Below are positions 1 to 7,018 of a DNA stretch of 32,594 nucleotides, in pieces. The DNA is from Flavobacterium sp. (lineage in GTDB: Bacteria > Bacteroidota > Bacteroidia > Chitinophagales > Chitinophagaceae). A program made the position numbers and the translations under genes. A model generated the notes under the pieces. The model was not told the origin of the DNA, ran no database searches, and worked only from the letters and a program-made list of their open reading frames with translations. Numbering within the stretch: the first letter of the stretch is position 1; the number at the start of each line of letters is the position of its first letter. Where the stretch lies: NCBI GenBank assembly GCA_030053925.1, contig JASGCX010000003.1, positions 70,249-102,842 of the forward strand, in the 5' to 3' direction.

Positions 1-78
1 ATTTCACTATTCACTTTTCACCTTTCACGTTTTCACGTTTCCCATTTCACTATTCACTATTCACTTTTCACCTTTCAC
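1..78. repeat. TTCAC-rich imperfect tandem repeat
   Basis: Low-complexity stretch made of short units such as TTTCAC, TTCACTA and TTCACC. The block at 1-28 recurs with one extra unit at 44-78. It is non-coding in all frames that I could follow. It may continue to the left of the window. From 79 to about 337 I see no gene, RNA or clear site, only AT-rich intergenic DNA. Confidence 0.6.
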
Positions 79-337
79 TACCAATAGCATCTGTTTTATT
101 GATATTTTGACCGCAAATATTGGCCTTCTCATCAATAATAAACACAAAACACATTAATTAGTTGGCTTTAACCAATATGTACGCACTTTTTTTGTAAAAT
201 AACCCAAACGCAACTTCGCATGTTGATTAATCTAGCAATGGTTTGTAGTTTGTTAATGCGGTTCTGTTTAAAAAATTTGCACGCTGCTAAGGTGGATTAA
301 TATTTTGCAATTTTGGCTTAACCCATACTTGCAAATG

Positions 338-355
338 GCTTAATAAAAATTAAGC
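338..355 (-). terminator. Weak hairpin at the YceI stop codon
   Basis: GCTTAAT and ATTAAGC form a 7-bp stem around an AAAA loop. The stop codon of the YceI gene (350-352) lies within the stem. There is no convincing U-tract on the minus strand, so a terminator role is only possible. Confidence 0.25.
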
Positions 356-877
356 TTGTTTTATCATTTGAATTGAGAAGTTCAATTTCACATCATCGCT
401 TACAACCACACCGCCAGCTTCTGTTACGGCACTCCAAGTAAGCCCAAATTCTGAACGACTTATTTTACCAGAAATATCAAAACCTGCTTTAAGCTGGCCA
501 TAAAAATCTGTCATAGTACCACCGTATTCTACCGCTAATACTACTGGTTTTGTTACATCTTTAATGGTTAAGTTACCGGCTAGTTCGTAATTGCTACCAT
601 CAACTTTTGTAAAAGAGGTTGATGTAAAACTTAAAGTTGGGTAATTAGCCGCATCAAAAAAGTCTTCGCTTTTTAGGTGATTATCTCTTTGTTCGCTACC
701 TGTAGAAATGGTGTTAATGTCTGCTGTGAAGCTAATTTTTGCATCGCTTAAATCTGCTTGTTCTGCTTGTAAAATTGCATCAAAAGCAGTGAAGCTACCG
801 GTTACAGTACTAATCATTAAGTGTTTTACTTTAAATGTTACGTTGCTGTGCATTGCATCAATTTTGTAAGTTGCCAT
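350..877 (-). CDS. YceI family protein
   Basis: A 175-aa protein covering a complete YceI domain. The N-terminal pattern is YKIDAMHSNVTFKVKHLM and the middle reads LTIKDVTKPVVLAVEYGG, both typical of the family. YceI proteins have a lipocalin-like beta-barrel that can bind isoprenoid or fatty-acid-like ligands. Many are periplasmic, but this one has no signal peptide: the YceI fold starts at residue 3, so it is probably cytoplasmic. It lies 104 bp downstream of a pirin gene on the same strand, with a MarR regulator upstream. The three may be one unit acting in stress, redox or quinone/isoprenoid metabolism; that job is inference. The ATG at 877 is the only sensible start. Confidence 0.9.
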   Translation of the reverse strand: MATYKIDAMHSNVTFKVKHLMISTVTGSFTAFDAILQAEQADLSDAKISFTADINTISTGSEQRDNHLKSEDFFDAANYPTLSFTSTSFTKVDGSNYELAGNLTIKDVTKPVVLAVEYGGTMTDFYGQLKAGFDISGKISRSEFGLTWSAVTEAGGVVVSDDVKLNFSIQMIKQA

Positions 878-899
878 GTGTTTGATTTTTTGTACCGCC

Positions 900-983
900 A
901 GCCCCTAAAAGGGTGTTGCCTGGAGGCGTGTTATGAATAATTGTTTACGTTTTTTATTACTCCGCTTTAGGGGATGGGGCTTT
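900..983. repeat. REP-like inverted repeat between YceI and pirin
   Basis: AGCCCCTAAAAGGG at 900-913 faces CTTTAGGGGATGGGGCTTT at 965-983. The two arms are inverted relative to each other, so a transcript leaving pirin could fold them together. The core CCCCTAAAAGGGG resembles the GC-rich hairpins found further right in the window. It may be a decayed REP-like element, an attenuator between pirin and YceI, or both. Confidence 0.4.
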
Positions 984-1689
984 ACTGCATTGGCACTTCC
1001 ATCAGTAAAAATTCTGTGTCTGTATCGGCAGTAATATTTAATAAATTTAACTCGGTAATACCTAAGCCATCTCTGTCTTGTAACGCAATGCCATTAATAG
1101 TTACATTGCCTTTAAGTACAAATACGTACACACCGCTTTTAGCATTGTGCACAGTATAGCTAGTAGTTTGTGCGGCTTCAAAATTGCCTAGCGTAAACCA
1201 TGCGTTTTGATTAATAAAAACTGCCTCGGCATTATCTGGCGCAACTACAGTTTGCAACCTATTTTTGCGCTCTGCAAGTGGGAAAGATTTTTGCTCGTAA
1301 CGAGGTGCAATATTTCTTTCTTTTGGCATCACCCATATTTGTAAGAATTTCACTTCTTCATTATGGTTAGCGTTTTTCTCGCTATGGGCAATACCGCTAC
1401 CAGCACTCATTATTTGCACATCGCCTTGTTTAATAATTTCGTGCCTACCAGTTGTATCGTTATGTTCTAAATCGCCACTTAATGGTATAGATACAATTTC
1501 CATATTATCGTGTGGATGTTTTCCAAAGCCCATACCGCCTGCAACAGTATCATCGTTAAGTACACGTAATGCGCCAAAGTGCATACGGTTAGCATTGTAA
1601 TAACCTGCAAAGCTAAATGTGTGGTAACTATTTAACCAACCATGGTTTGCATGGCCCCTTGTGTTTGCTTTATGTAATATCGTTTTCAT
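982..1689 (-). CDS. Pirin family protein
   Basis: A 235-aa bicupin of the pirin family (YhhW type). The four metal ligands of the N-terminal cupin are visible: His58 and His60 in GKHPHDNMEIV, and His102 and Glu104 in GSGIAHSEKN. They match the His-His-His-Glu iron site of characterised pirins, so the iron-binding site should be intact. Bacterial pirins include quercetinase-like dioxygenases and redox-responsive regulators; which applies here cannot be told from sequence. The gene follows the MarR regulator by 44 bp, and a sequence related to the regulator's operator lies just upstream (1704-1717), which suggests co-regulation. Full length, with ATG at 1689. Confidence 0.93.
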   Translation of the reverse strand: MKTILHKANTRGHANHGWLNSYHTFSFAGYYNANRMHFGALRVLNDDTVAGGMGFGKHPHDNMEIVSIPLSGDLEHNDTTGRHEIIKQGDVQIMSAGSGIAHSEKNANHNEEVKFLQIWVMPKERNIAPRYEQKSFPLAERKNRLQTVVAPDNAEAVFINQNAWFTLGNFEAAQTTSYTVHNAKSGVYVFVLKGNVTINGIALQDRDGLGITELNLLNITADTDTEFLLMEVPMQ

Positions 1690-1703
1690 AATTTTTAATT
1701 ACG

Positions 1704-1717
1704 TGTATATACATCTA
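1704..1717 (-). promoter_or_regulatory. Candidate MarR operator upstream of pirin
   Basis: TGTATATACA (1704-1713) is a 10-bp perfect palindrome. With its flank it reads TGTATATACATCTA, matching 13 of 14 bases of the site in the MarR promoter at 2206-2219. On the minus strand both sites are preceded by TTTG at a similar distance, but no good -7 box follows this one. It could be an operator for an internal promoter of pirin. Confidence 0.45.
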
Positions 1718-1733
1718 TTATTTCAAAAAAAAT

Positions 1734-2189
1734 TTATGCTTTTTCTCTTACTTTTTCAAGTAAACTGTTTAGCTTGGTAGCATCAGCTTCTGTAATAGAA
1801 ACACTATCCAGGTATTTTGCATCAATAGCAATGGTGCTTGAGGCTAAAATGCTAATACCAGCTTGCGTTATTGTTATCATTGTTTCACGTTTATCTTGTA
1901 AAGAAGTAGCACGCTTAACTAGTTTTTTAATTTCCAAACGGTCTATAATCCTTGGTACGTTTGAGTTTTGCTCAATCATTCTACTGGCAATATCTTTTAC
2001 GCACATTTGATTGGGGTGCTTACCTTTTAAAATTCGTAGTACATTATATTGCTCATGTGTTAATCCAAATTCTTTCAATTCTTTATTCACCAAATTTTTT
2101 AACCACCACGCAGTATAAAGAACATTCAACGATGCTTTCTGCACTTCGTTCTTAAATTTTGTACTCTGTATGGCTTGTTCTAGTTTCAT
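1734..2189 (-). CDS. MarR family transcriptional regulator
   Basis: A 151-aa winged-helix regulator from the ATG at 2189. The helix region reads LTHEQYNVLRILKG and the wing carries the family pattern DKRETMITITQAG. An upstream in-frame ATG at 2216 would add nine residues, but it lies inside the palindromic operator and the -7 promoter box, so the 2189 start is preferred. That start is only a few bases from the expected transcription start, implying a very short leader. MarR proteins are usually local repressors released by small ligands or oxidation. Here the likely targets are its own promoter and the pirin/YceI genes that follow. The ligand is unknown; no conserved sensing cysteine is evident. 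Confidence 0.9.
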   Translation of the reverse strand: MKLEQAIQSTKFKNEVQKASLNVLYTAWWLKNLVNKELKEFGLTHEQYNVLRILKGKHPNQMCVKDIASRMIEQNSNVPRIIDRLEIKKLVKRATSLQDKRETMITITQAGISILASSTIAIDAKYLDSVSITEADATKLNSLLEKVREKA

Positions 2190-2197
2190 TGATAATA

Positions 2198-2228
2198 CAA
2201 ATGTATGTACATACATCTAATTTACAAA
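2198..2228 (-). promoter_or_regulatory. Bacteroidota-type promoter with embedded 16-bp palindrome
   Basis: On the minus strand TTTG (2225-2228), a 19-base spacer and TACATTTG (2198-2205) match the Bacteroidota consensus TTTG-N19-TAnnTTTG exactly. The perfect palindrome ATGTATGTACATACAT (2201-2216) occupies the spacer and overlaps the -7 box. This is where a repressor would block the polymerase, so MarR autorepression is the simplest reading. Confidence 0.7.
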
Positions 2229-2255
2229 TTTTTATTTCGTTTCCGCTAAGGGTAT

Positions 2256-2284
2256 AAAAAATCCCGCATCGTTAGATGCAGGAT
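2256..2284 (-). terminator. Rho-independent terminator of the 135-aa secreted protein gene
   Basis: ATCCCGCATC (2261-2270), loop GTTA and GATGCAGGAT (2275-2284) form a 10-bp stem with one mismatch. On the minus strand the stem is followed by at least five T (complement of 2256-2260). It lies 20 bp past the stop at 2305 and insulates the MarR promoter. Confidence 0.7.
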
Positions 2285-2304
2285 TTAATCAATTATCAAG
2301 GTAT

Positions 2305-2712
2305 TTAGTGCTTTTCGTCTTCCTTGTTGCAGGTTTCAATTATTTTATGAAACGTATCGTGTAAGCTAGCCAACTTAGTTTTAATCACTTCATCGCTAGA
2401 TTTTGCTTTAATTAAAGCATCTAACTCTTTAGTACCTTTTACCAATTCTGCCACAGCTTCTTTAATACCTTTTTTAGCTTTCAATTCATCGGGTATTGCA
2501 GATGTAGAAACAGCTACCGCTTTTTGGTACATTTCTGTTGAGCGTGTTTTTATTGGCTCTAATTTACCTTCTTCACTTGGGTGAAACGTTTCGCTCATTA
2601 CACCATGAAATGTTTTTAAAGCTGGCCATTGTGCCAATTTAAACTGTGCACTAACAGTGCTAGTAACAAAAACTGCTATTGCTACTAACAAACTCATTTT
2701 TAAAGACTTCAT
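2305..2712 (-). CDS. Small secreted helical protein, unknown function
   Basis: A 135-aa protein with a clear signal peptide (LLVAIAVFVTSTVSAQF; cleavage likely after residue 22). The mature part is predicted mainly helical, rich in Lys, Glu and Ala, and contains several histidines, including FHGVMSETFHPSEEGK and LHDTFHKIIETC. It vaguely recalls a periplasmic four-helix bundle such as cytochrome b562-like proteins, but there is no CxxCH and I do not claim haem binding. It is monocistronic: a terminator follows it and a divergent lipoprotein gene precedes it. No name can be given from sequence. Confidence 0.75.
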   Translation of the reverse strand: MKSLKMSLLVAIAVFVTSTVSAQFKLAQWPALKTFHGVMSETFHPSEEGKLEPIKTRSTEMYQKAVAVSTSAIPDELKAKKGIKEAVAELVKGTKELDALIKAKSSDEVIKTKLASLHDTFHKIIETCNKEDEKH

Positions 2713-2901
2713 ATTCTATGTTTTTTTTGACTTTACGAAATTAATGCCAAAGTTATTGATATTACTATTTAAGATTGTGCTACTTTCTTTTTTGCTTTCA
2801 TTTTAAAAAAGGTTGCTAACCTTTGGCTCTCAGCAGAAAAAAATTATGCACCCTAGCCTAGCTTATTATTTACTTTGTAATCTCATTTTAAAAATACAAA
2901 C

Positions 2902-3204
2902 ATGAAACCGTTGACAATTGCAACTTGCATTACATTGAGCACATTGGTTATTAGCTGTACCAATGCACCTAAAGTTTCTACCGAAAAAACTACCGACAAC
3001 GCAGCAACCATGCCAGTAGAAGTAACATACGCCGATAGTATTGTAGACAACAAAAAGGACCCTACTTGCGGTATGCCAGTAACTGCGGGCATTTCGGACA
3101 CCATGCACTATAACCATAAAGTACTTGGCTTTTGCTCGGCAGAATGTAAAGCAGAATTTGCACAAGATGCTGCAAAAAATATAGCTAGTGTAGCGTGGAA
3201 ATAA
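2902..3204 (+). CDS. YHS-domain lipoprotein
   Basis: A 100-aa lipoprotein. Residues 1-18 are a lipoprotein signal with a lipobox ending LVISC, so Cys19 would be lipidated. A YHS domain covers roughly residues 50-100, with DPTCGMPV (Cys56) and GFCSAECKAEF (Cys78, Cys82). These cysteines are the conserved metal-binding type found in YHS and TRASH-like domains of copper and heavy-metal proteins. A periplasm-facing metal sensor or chaperone role is likely but inferred. It is divergent from the secreted 135-aa gene and 111 bp before the lipid kinase. Opposite-strand reading frames over it have no family features. Confidence 0.85.
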   Translation: MKPLTIATCITLSTLVISCTNAPKVSTEKTTDNAATMPVEVTYADSIVDNKKDPTCGMPVTAGISDTMHYNHKVLGFCSAECKAEFAQDAAKNIASVAWK

Positions 3205-3315
3205 CCAATAGCGCAGAAGCGGCTTTTTAAAAATGTGGCTCACAAACAGTAATCTGCTAGGCTTTGTATTAACTTGCACGCTTTACCTAACGATTTGCAC
3301 AAAAGCGTGAATAGC

Positions 3316-4218
3316 ATGAGCAGAAAAATGGTCTATCTCATTAATCCTATTTCTGGCACGGCCAAAAAGGAAGAGATAAAGCAACAGATACAACAAATAA
3401 CTACCGCAAAAAATATTCCTTTTGAAATAGTACCTACCAACGCTAGTGGTAATTACGATTTTTTAAGAGAAAAAATAGAAGCCGAAGGCATTACCGATTT
3501 AGTAATGGTGGGTGGCGATGGTACGGTAAACCAAATTGCCAATGCACTACAAGGCATTAATGTAAACTTTGGCATTATACCAGTTGGCTCGGGCAATGGG
3601 CTTGCTTATGCAGCGGGCATACCTAAAAAACCTATTGATGCCATAGAACTTTTGTTTACCGGCACAGCCAAATATGTAGATGCGTTTTTAATTAACAACG
3701 AGTTCTCTTGTATGTTAAGTGGTATTGGTTTTGATGCGCAAGTAGCACACGATTTTGCTAATCAAAACAGCCGCGGCTTACTTACTTATACCAAGCAAAG
3801 CCTACAAAACTTTTTTAAAGCACAGCCTTATCAGTTTGAGGTTTCGGTAGATGGTTTTACATTTTTTACCGAAGCATTTTTTATAAGTATTGCCAATAGT
3901 AATCAGTTTGGCAACAACGTAACCATTGCGCCACAAGCTAGCTTAAACGATGGCTTGCTTGATATTGTAATAGTGCAAAAAATGAACAAAGCCAAGCTAC
4001 CTTTTGCCATTCTAAAACAAATACGTGGCAACAATAAATTAGAAGCTTTGCTAGAAGATGTAAGCAGTAAAAACATTCTATATTTTCAAACAGATAAAAT
4101 AACTATTAACAACCTAAAGCTTGCGCCGTTACATGTAGATGGTGAGCCAAAAACCACTTCGCCAAGTTTTAATATTAGTATCATTAAAGAATGTTTTAAG
4201 CTGCTACAACCCGCTTAG
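3316..4218 (+). CDS. Diacylglycerol kinase-family lipid kinase (YegS/DgkB-like)
   Basis: A 300-aa protein with the DAGK catalytic domain. NPISG is at residues 10-14, the nucleotide-binding GGDGT motif at 66-70, and PVGSGNG at 89-95. The C-terminal half carries the usual beta-sandwich with LNDGLLDIVIV and the closing HVDGEP segment. These enzymes phosphorylate diacylglycerol or related lipids with ATP on the inner face of the membrane. The frame is open back to a TTG at 3274, but the ATG at 3316 sits six residues before the first strand (VYLINP) and gives the family's normal length. Confidence 0.93.
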   Translation: MSRKMVYLINPISGTAKKEEIKQQIQQITTAKNIPFEIVPTNASGNYDFLREKIEAEGITDLVMVGGDGTVNQIANALQGINVNFGIIPVGSGNGLAYAAGIPKKPIDAIELLFTGTAKYVDAFLINNEFSCMLSGIGFDAQVAHDFANQNSRGLLTYTKQSLQNFFKAQPYQFEVSVDGFTFFTEAFFISIANSNQFGNNVTIAPQASLNDGLLDIVIVQKMNKAKLPFAILKQIRGNNKLEALLEDVSSKNILYFQTDKITINNLKLAPLHVDGEPKTTSPSFNISIIKECFKLLQPA

Positions 4219-4390
4219 GGTTATGCTTAACACATAGTAACATAGTCAAGGAAAAAGCACACATAGATTTGTATAAACAATTTAAGATACTAGGAGAGTG
4301 TTCGACACTTAATTTACTAGTGTTTTAGCGGTAGCTAAACACACTTATACGCCCTTTATTTTCTATGGTGCTATTTTTAAAAACCCATAC

Positions 4391-4427
4391 AAAAAAACAT
4401 CCGATATTTTTAAACAATCGGATGTTT
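4391..4427 (-). terminator. Rho-independent terminator of the 229-aa gene
   Basis: AAACATCCGAT (4395-4405) and ATCGGATGTTT (4417-4427) form a perfect 11-bp stem with an 11-base loop. On the minus strand it runs into a seven-T tract (complement of 4391-4397). It is 26 bp past the stop at 4453. A looser hairpin, GTGTTTTAGC with GCTAAACAC (about 4319-4345), lies between it and the lipid kinase but lacks a T-tract. Confidence 0.75.
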
Positions 4428-4452
4428 AATGTATGAACAAAATAATATTCAG

Positions 4453-5142
4453 TTAGGCTTTGGTTGGCATTTGCTTAGTACTTACATCATTGTATAATAA
4501 GCTTTCTGTAAAATAAGTGTTTAACGCCTCGGCATTATCTACATTATTTGCAGCTATGGTGTGTACATTTTGTGTAAGTTGTACCGTTAATGCCTTACGC
4601 TGCGCATTAGTAGCTAGGTTAACATCTGTAGCCAACCCCTTATTACTTACTTGTGTGCCACGAGAAGAAATATAAGCGTCTGCCAGCATATCCATTTCGG
4701 TTTTAAAAGCTGCCCCTAAATGTGTTACATATTTAGCGGTAACGGTTTTACAGCGCTGTGCTAGCAATACTAAATCTTCCAAACTAGCTTCATTATATTC
4801 TTGCAAATCTTGTGGATAAAATTCTAAATAAGCAGGTTTATTTTGATAAAAAATATCTTTTAAAGTGCCTTTTTTACGCCGTACAAAAGCTAAAAAATTA
4901 TCTTTTGCAGTGTTCTTCGTATCAGTGCTACCTAGCTTTATATTTTCGGTGCTAGATGTTTCAACTCTTGTGTCTTTAAATGCTTTTAACTTGGCTTCGG
5001 TAGCAGTAATTATAGCAGCATAGATATTACTGCTGTTATTGTTTTTAAGTTTGGCTAAATGGTCTGTAGCAAAAATGGTTATCTCATTGCGGCTAAAACC
5101 ACTACCATCAAATAGGTCAACAAAATGCTTGTCTAGTTTCAT
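4453..5142 (-). CDS. Hypothetical cytosolic protein, mainly helical
   Basis: A 229-aa protein with no signal peptide, no membrane segment and no motif I recognise. It is rich in Ala, Asn, Thr and Lys and is probably all-helical. Notable stretches are FVRRKKGTLKDIFY near residue 86 and EASLEDLVLLAQRC near residue 120. The Thr/Asn-rich C-terminus looks loosely structured. It has its own terminator and stands alone between the lipid kinase and the 83-bp repeat array. Codon use resembles its neighbours, so it appears to be a genuine resident gene. Confidence 0.7.
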   Translation of the reverse strand: MKLDKHFVDLFDGSGFSRNEITIFATDHLAKLKNNNSSNIYAAIITATEAKLKAFKDTRVETSSTENIKLGSTDTKNTAKDNFLAFVRRKKGTLKDIFYQNKPAYLEFYPQDLQEYNEASLEDLVLLAQRCKTVTAKYVTHLGAAFKTEMDMLADAYISSRGTQVSNKGLATDVNLATNAQRKALTVQLTQNVHTIAANNVDNAEALNTYFTESLLYNDVSTKQMPTKA

Positions 5143-5242
5143 ACTAATCGTATTTTTTAGTAATTAAATGCGATAGCTAATGTATAGCATTTAATCAACT
5201 ATTCAAAAATATTTTAGGGAAATAATTACTTAAATAATCGCT

Positions 5243-5483
5243 TTAATATTGGTCTAACTAACATTCATTAGCCCAACTTCATTTTGAAGTTGCATTAACC
5301 AACTTTGGGTAAAGCATGATTGGTTTTAATAATAGCGTAACTAATATTGGGTAGCCCAACTTCATTTTGAAGTTGCATTAACCAACATTGGGTAAAGCAT
5401 GGTTGGTTTTAATAATAGAGTAACTAATATTGGGTAGCCCAACTTCATTTTGAAGTTGCATTAACCAACGTTGGGTAAAGCAT
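5243..5483. repeat. 83-bp tandem repeat array, about 2.9 units
   Basis: The segment beginning GCCCAACTTCATTTTGAAG occurs at 5271, 5354 and 5437, an exact period of 83 bp. Each unit has a hairpin, CAACTTCA/TGAAGTTG with a 3-base loop, then CCAACnTTGGGT, whose centre base differs in every unit (T, A, G). The first unit's left part is degenerate and the last stops near 5483. The rest of the 5143-5627 gap shows no gene. Confidence 0.85.
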
Positions 5484-5627
5484 AGTAAGTTGTTACTTCA
5501 CCATTAGTAGTCACCCTTATTTAAAGAGGAGTAAGTAAACCATGCTATTTATCCATGACTTGAAAATAAAAAAATTATTAGAAAAATGAAGTTTTTCTTA
5601 AATAGCTACAAGAAATATAGAATGGAA

Positions 5628-5942
5628 CTATAACTCTAAAAATTCCGAGACTTTCTTTAAAAAAGACTTGCCACCCTTATCATTAGCTGGCTCGGACAAT
5701 ATTTCCTTCTCAATTTCTTTTAACCTTTTAAAATCTTCGTAATTAAAGAAATGTAAAGTAGTTGTAGGTAATACTAAGCCTTGAATGGGCATATTTTCGG
5801 CATTTCGTAGTACTCGCATTGCTCGCATTTCTTTTGTAGAAGCCTTTTTTTCAGGTGAAGAAATTTTAAATACAACAGAATCATCTGTAGATTCTAAAAT
5901 TTCAAAATTCTCACTTTGAATAGGTTGAGTTTTACTATTCAT
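5628..5942 (-). CDS. Small soluble protein of a two-gene unit, unknown
   Basis: A 104-aa protein from the ATG at 5942, which lies inside the last codons of the upstream membrane protein gene. The two frames overlap by 8 bp, so translation is probably coupled. An earlier in-frame ATG at 5972 would increase the overlap to 38 bp and is less likely. The protein has no signal or membrane segment. A beta-rich N-terminal half (FEILESTDDSVVFKI) is followed by a charged helical C-terminus (EDFKRLKEIEKEI). I recognise no family. Its role is presumably linked to the membrane sensor-like protein before it. Confidence 0.65.
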   Translation of the reverse strand: MNSKTQPIQSENFEILESTDDSVVFKISSPEKKASTKEMRAMRVLRNAENMPIQGLVLPTTTLHFFNYEDFKRLKEIEKEILSEPANDKGGKSFLKKVSEFLEL

Positions 5943-6846
5943 TATTTCTATTTTTAAACTTGTTTCTCTCATAGATTATATCATAAATACCATCAGCAAC
6001 ACCCTCAACTATTGCAATCTCATACTTGCTTGTGAAAGTATTCTTTTTTTCGCTATCAACACAAATAAAACCACAACAATCATAATTTTTATGATTTATT
6101 TGTACAAGTGGAACAATAGGAAAGACTAATTCGCTGTTGTATGGCAACTTTCCATCCTTATAGCAAGTTTTACTGGTGTTGATATAATTCTCTGATTCGT
6201 TTATGTTGTTGTTAACATAAAATTTTTTACTATCATTTGTCATTACTTTATTTAGTGAATAACTAAATGCAGTATTTCCTAAAATAGTATGTTGAATGTC
6301 AATATATTTCTGTGTGTCTCTTTCTTGATGACTTACATCTCTTGTAAGATTCACAAGAACGGTTTTTTCATGTACAGTATTATCACCTAAAGGAACTTTT
6401 ATTGAGATTGAACATGCTGATTTTGTCGTATTATCAAATATTTCTTTCAAATTATTACAAAACAATAGCATCGTTCTCATAAAGTCCTCATCTTGGTGAC
6501 CATTATCTTGCTTTTTACGGTATGCATGTACCTGCGCAAAAGTATCTTTTAAAAGGATTATTGCATCACCATAATGAGTGTTTCTATACTTATCATGGTA
6601 ATATTTTAAAAAATTGACACAAAAAACAAAAAAAAATCTAATTAAAAAAATCAACACCAATCCTATTAAACCATACAATGCAGATAGCCATATATTGTCA
6701 ACTTTAAAAAAATCTTTCCCAGCTTTAAATACATTAATTAATGCACCAATACTACCAGTAACCAACCATTTCCAACCAGTCCATTTGAGAGAATCTTTAA
6801 TTGATGCACCTGCAATCTTTAAAACATCGGCATTGTACAAAGTCAT
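5935..6846 (-). CDS. Membrane protein with GAF-like C-terminal domain
   Basis: A 303-aa protein from the ATG at 6846; the longer frame starts with TTG at 6882. Two membrane segments lie near the N-terminus (about residues 25-40 and 52-78, the second containing LSALYGLIGLVLIFLIRFFF). A cytosolic region of about 200 residues follows. Its end, with ELVFPIVPLV, CCGFICVDSEKK and a final helix EGVADGIYDIIYE, has the pattern of a GAF-type sensor fold: outer strand, G-x-[IL]-x-V-D-S strand, terminal helix. No kinase, cyclase or nuclease motif is present, so output may pass to the co-encoded 104-aa protein. The GAF assignment comes from pattern only. Confidence 0.65.
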   Translation of the reverse strand: MTLYNADVLKIAGASIKDSLKWTGWKWLVTGSIGALINVFKAGKDFFKVDNIWLSALYGLIGLVLIFLIRFFFVFCVNFLKYYHDKYRNTHYGDAIILLKDTFAQVHAYRKKQDNGHQDEDFMRTMLLFCNNLKEIFDNTTKSACSISIKVPLGDNTVHEKTVLVNLTRDVSHQERDTQKYIDIQHTILGNTAFSYSLNKVMTNDSKKFYVNNNINESENYINTSKTCYKDGKLPYNSELVFPIVPLVQINHKNYDCCGFICVDSEKKNTFTSKYEIAIVEGVADGIYDIIYERNKFKNRNNE

Positions 6847-6960
6847 TCTAAGAGTTAGTTTGTTTTCGCTAATACTACGCAATATAAATCTTTCTCAAAA
6901 CATTTAGTTAACAAATTATTTACTTGGGTACGGTTATTAAATGCATAATATCTACTATCA

Positions 6961-6991
6961 AAAAAAACGCCACCTCAAAATATGTGAGGTG
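6961..6991 (-). terminator. Rho-independent terminator after the 803-aa gene
   Basis: CACCTCA (6971-6977) and TGAGGTG (6985-6991) form a 7-bp stem with a 7-base loop. On the minus strand the stem is followed by a seven-T tract (complement of 6961-6967). It ends the gene whose stop is at 7019. Confidence 0.7.
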
Positions 6992-7018
6992 TTAATTCTA
7001 GTTGTAGAAGCCCAAAGT

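Noticed and set aside
2866-3279. Minus-strand 137-codon frame over the YHS lipoprotein
   Set aside because: The plus-strand frame has a lipobox and a full YHS cysteine pattern; the opposite frame is Cys/Phe-rich with no family features.
5240-5490. CRISPR array
   Set aside because: The units are contiguous 83-bp tandem repeats with no short repeat plus unique spacer pattern, and there are no cas genes.
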